Positions 63,324 through 64,000 of a stretch of 64,000 nucleotides of DNA are shown here, one piece after another (within the stretch, counting starts at the first letter, position 1; the number at the start of each line of letters is the position of its first letter). Made by a program: the position numbers and the translations under genes. The notes below the pieces were generated by a model that saw nothing but the letters and a program-made list of their open reading frames with translations, did no database searches and was not told the DNA's origin. Source of the DNA: Roseobacter sp. MED193 (GTDB lineage: Bacteria > Pseudomonadota > Alphaproteobacteria > Rhodobacterales > Rhodobacteraceae); contig NZ_CH902583.1 of the NCBI RefSeq assembly GCF_000152965.1, positions 1,260,017 through 1,324,016 of the forward strand, read 5' to 3'.

Positions 63324-63899
63324 CTAGGGGGCCCAGGCGCGCTGATCCGGCACAAACAACCGCAGGCTATCACCAAGCTTTAGATGCCCCGGACGCTCCA
63401 CCCAGGCGGTGATTCCCCTCCGCCCCTTTGCGGCCGGTTTGAACTTCGGGCCAAAGCCAGCATGGTCCTTTTCGATTTCACGGCCTGGAAAAATGCAGGG
63501 GCGGTTTTCCATATCCACAGTCAGGGTAACCCCATCCGGCCCCTGCAAACGTGAGGAAGGCGGCACAAAGGTGAAATCCGGAATGCCGCGTAGCACCAAA
63601 TTGGCCCCCAATGCCGATGGGTCGACCTGGTCCAGCCCCATGTCAGCGGCGATCAACGCCAGTTCCTCCTCCGAGAGGACCGTCAGTTGTCGTACGTTTC
63701 GAATTTTCGTGCCTTCTGGATAGAGATTGCGCACGCGCACACAAGAAGCCCGGTTCTCACCCTGACGCCGCTCGCCGCTAATACCGTGAAAACCAAATGT
63801 AAGAGCTTCAACAACCGAAGCAGAAATACCGCTGTCTGATGCAGTTTCCCCCGCCCAAACCACTTCCCCTTTGAATTCTGTTTCCAGCAATACCGGCAT
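63324..63899 (-). CDS. MOSC domain-containing protein
   Basis: 191 residues. MOSC proteins carry sulfur or bind molybdenum cofactor. The characteristic region is read as FHGISGERRQGENRASCVRV with a cysteine in NRASCVR, then LTVLSEEELALIAADMGLD, LGANLVLRGIPDF and the later GRRGITAWVERPGHLKLGD. Stand-alone MOSC proteins of this type are thought to act as sulfur carriers for metal-sulfur centres, including the Moco system. GAGGGTGAGAC lies before the ATG. No moco gene is adjacent in the window. Confidence 0.88.
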   Translation of the reverse strand: MPVLLETEFKGEVVWAGETASDSGISASVVEALTFGFHGISGERRQGENRASCVRVRNLYPEGTKIRNVRQLTVLSEEELALIAADMGLDQVDPSALGANLVLRGIPDFTFVPPSSRLQGPDGVTLTVDMENRPCIFPGREIEKDHAGFGPKFKPAAKGRRGITAWVERPGHLKLGDSLRLFVPDQRAWAP

Positions 63900-63976
63900 G
63901 TCTCACCCTCTGTTCTGTATCAATCTGCGCATTGACCGCGACCATACTGCCGCCAGCAGCAATAGGAAGCCTGTTT

Positions 63977-63995
63977 CGGATCGCATAGCGATCCG
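63977..63995. other. Small hairpin at window edge
   Basis: Perfect 8-bp arms CGGATCGC/GCGATCCG with ATA loop, 78 bases upstream of the MOSC gene. Role unknown; it may belong to a gene beyond the window. Confidence 0.5.
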
Positions 63996-64000
63996 GGCGC

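Overview
The window looks like an ordinary chromosomal segment of a marine Rhodobacteraceae (Roseobacter group; Phaeobacter, Leisingera or Ruegeria-like). This is inferred from gene content and order: glyQ-DUF6446-glyS; ctaC-ctaB-small cox protein-ctaG-ctaE-SURF1-thrC-M16 peptidase-GNAT divergent from tldD; and folB-folP. A Tad pilus locus with Rhodobacteraceae-type pilins, an intergenic repeat familiar from this family and a high GC content agree with it. No tRNA, rRNA, CRISPR array, prophage, transposase or plasmid gene was seen.

Layout. 1-10.8 kb (minus strand): folate synthesis (folP cut by the window edge, folB with a long extra C-terminal domain), a secreted cell-wall hydrolase, a PPDK-like protein with an eroded ATP-binding half, and glycyl-tRNA synthetase (glyS, glyQ) with gltS and a DUF6446 protein between the subunits. 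11-17.8 kb: a periplasmic trypsin-fold protein lacking all three triad residues, then small metabolic and hypothetical genes, and a lipoprotein gene whose stop codon lies in an 8-bp tandem repeat. 17.8-25.8 kb: a SulP transporter with a probable 3' frameshift, purine/methylthioadenosine salvage (mtnP, apt), a LysE exporter, a FAD-linked dehydrogenase between two copies of a GC-rich palindromic repeat, and an acetyltransferase. 25.8-34.4 kb: M16 peptidase, threonine synthase and the aa3-type cytochrome c oxidase subunit/assembly operon, with an FNR-type box in the divergent ctaC/tldD promoter. 34.7-41.8 kb: dprA, topA, a 3-oxoacid CoA-transferase pair and a fatty-acid desaturase.

41.9-57.1 kb is the main accessory region: a Tad (Flp) pilus locus. 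In order it holds a divergent lytic transglycosylase, two Flp pilins separated by a strong terminator, cpaB, the secretin cpaC, an OmpA-like lipoprotein, cpaE, cpaF/tadA, tadB, tadC, two TPR lipoproteins and the prepilin peptidase cpaA. Together they would make, power and export a thin adhesive pilus. Beside it lie a predicted outer-membrane barrel protein and, divergently, an AAA+ ATPase translationally coupled to a secreted protein. This trio is the best candidate here for an undescribed system, though its link to the pilus is only by position. 57.2-64 kb: small membrane and regulatory genes (DUF4405, thioesterase, membrane LytTR regulator), then folD and fhs, which interconvert formate and methylene-tetrahydrofolate, and a MOSC-domain protein.

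Intergenic stretches over about 300 bases are described individually. Start codons were chosen by ribosome-binding sites, signal peptides and family N-termini; where this differs from the longest reading frame it is stated.
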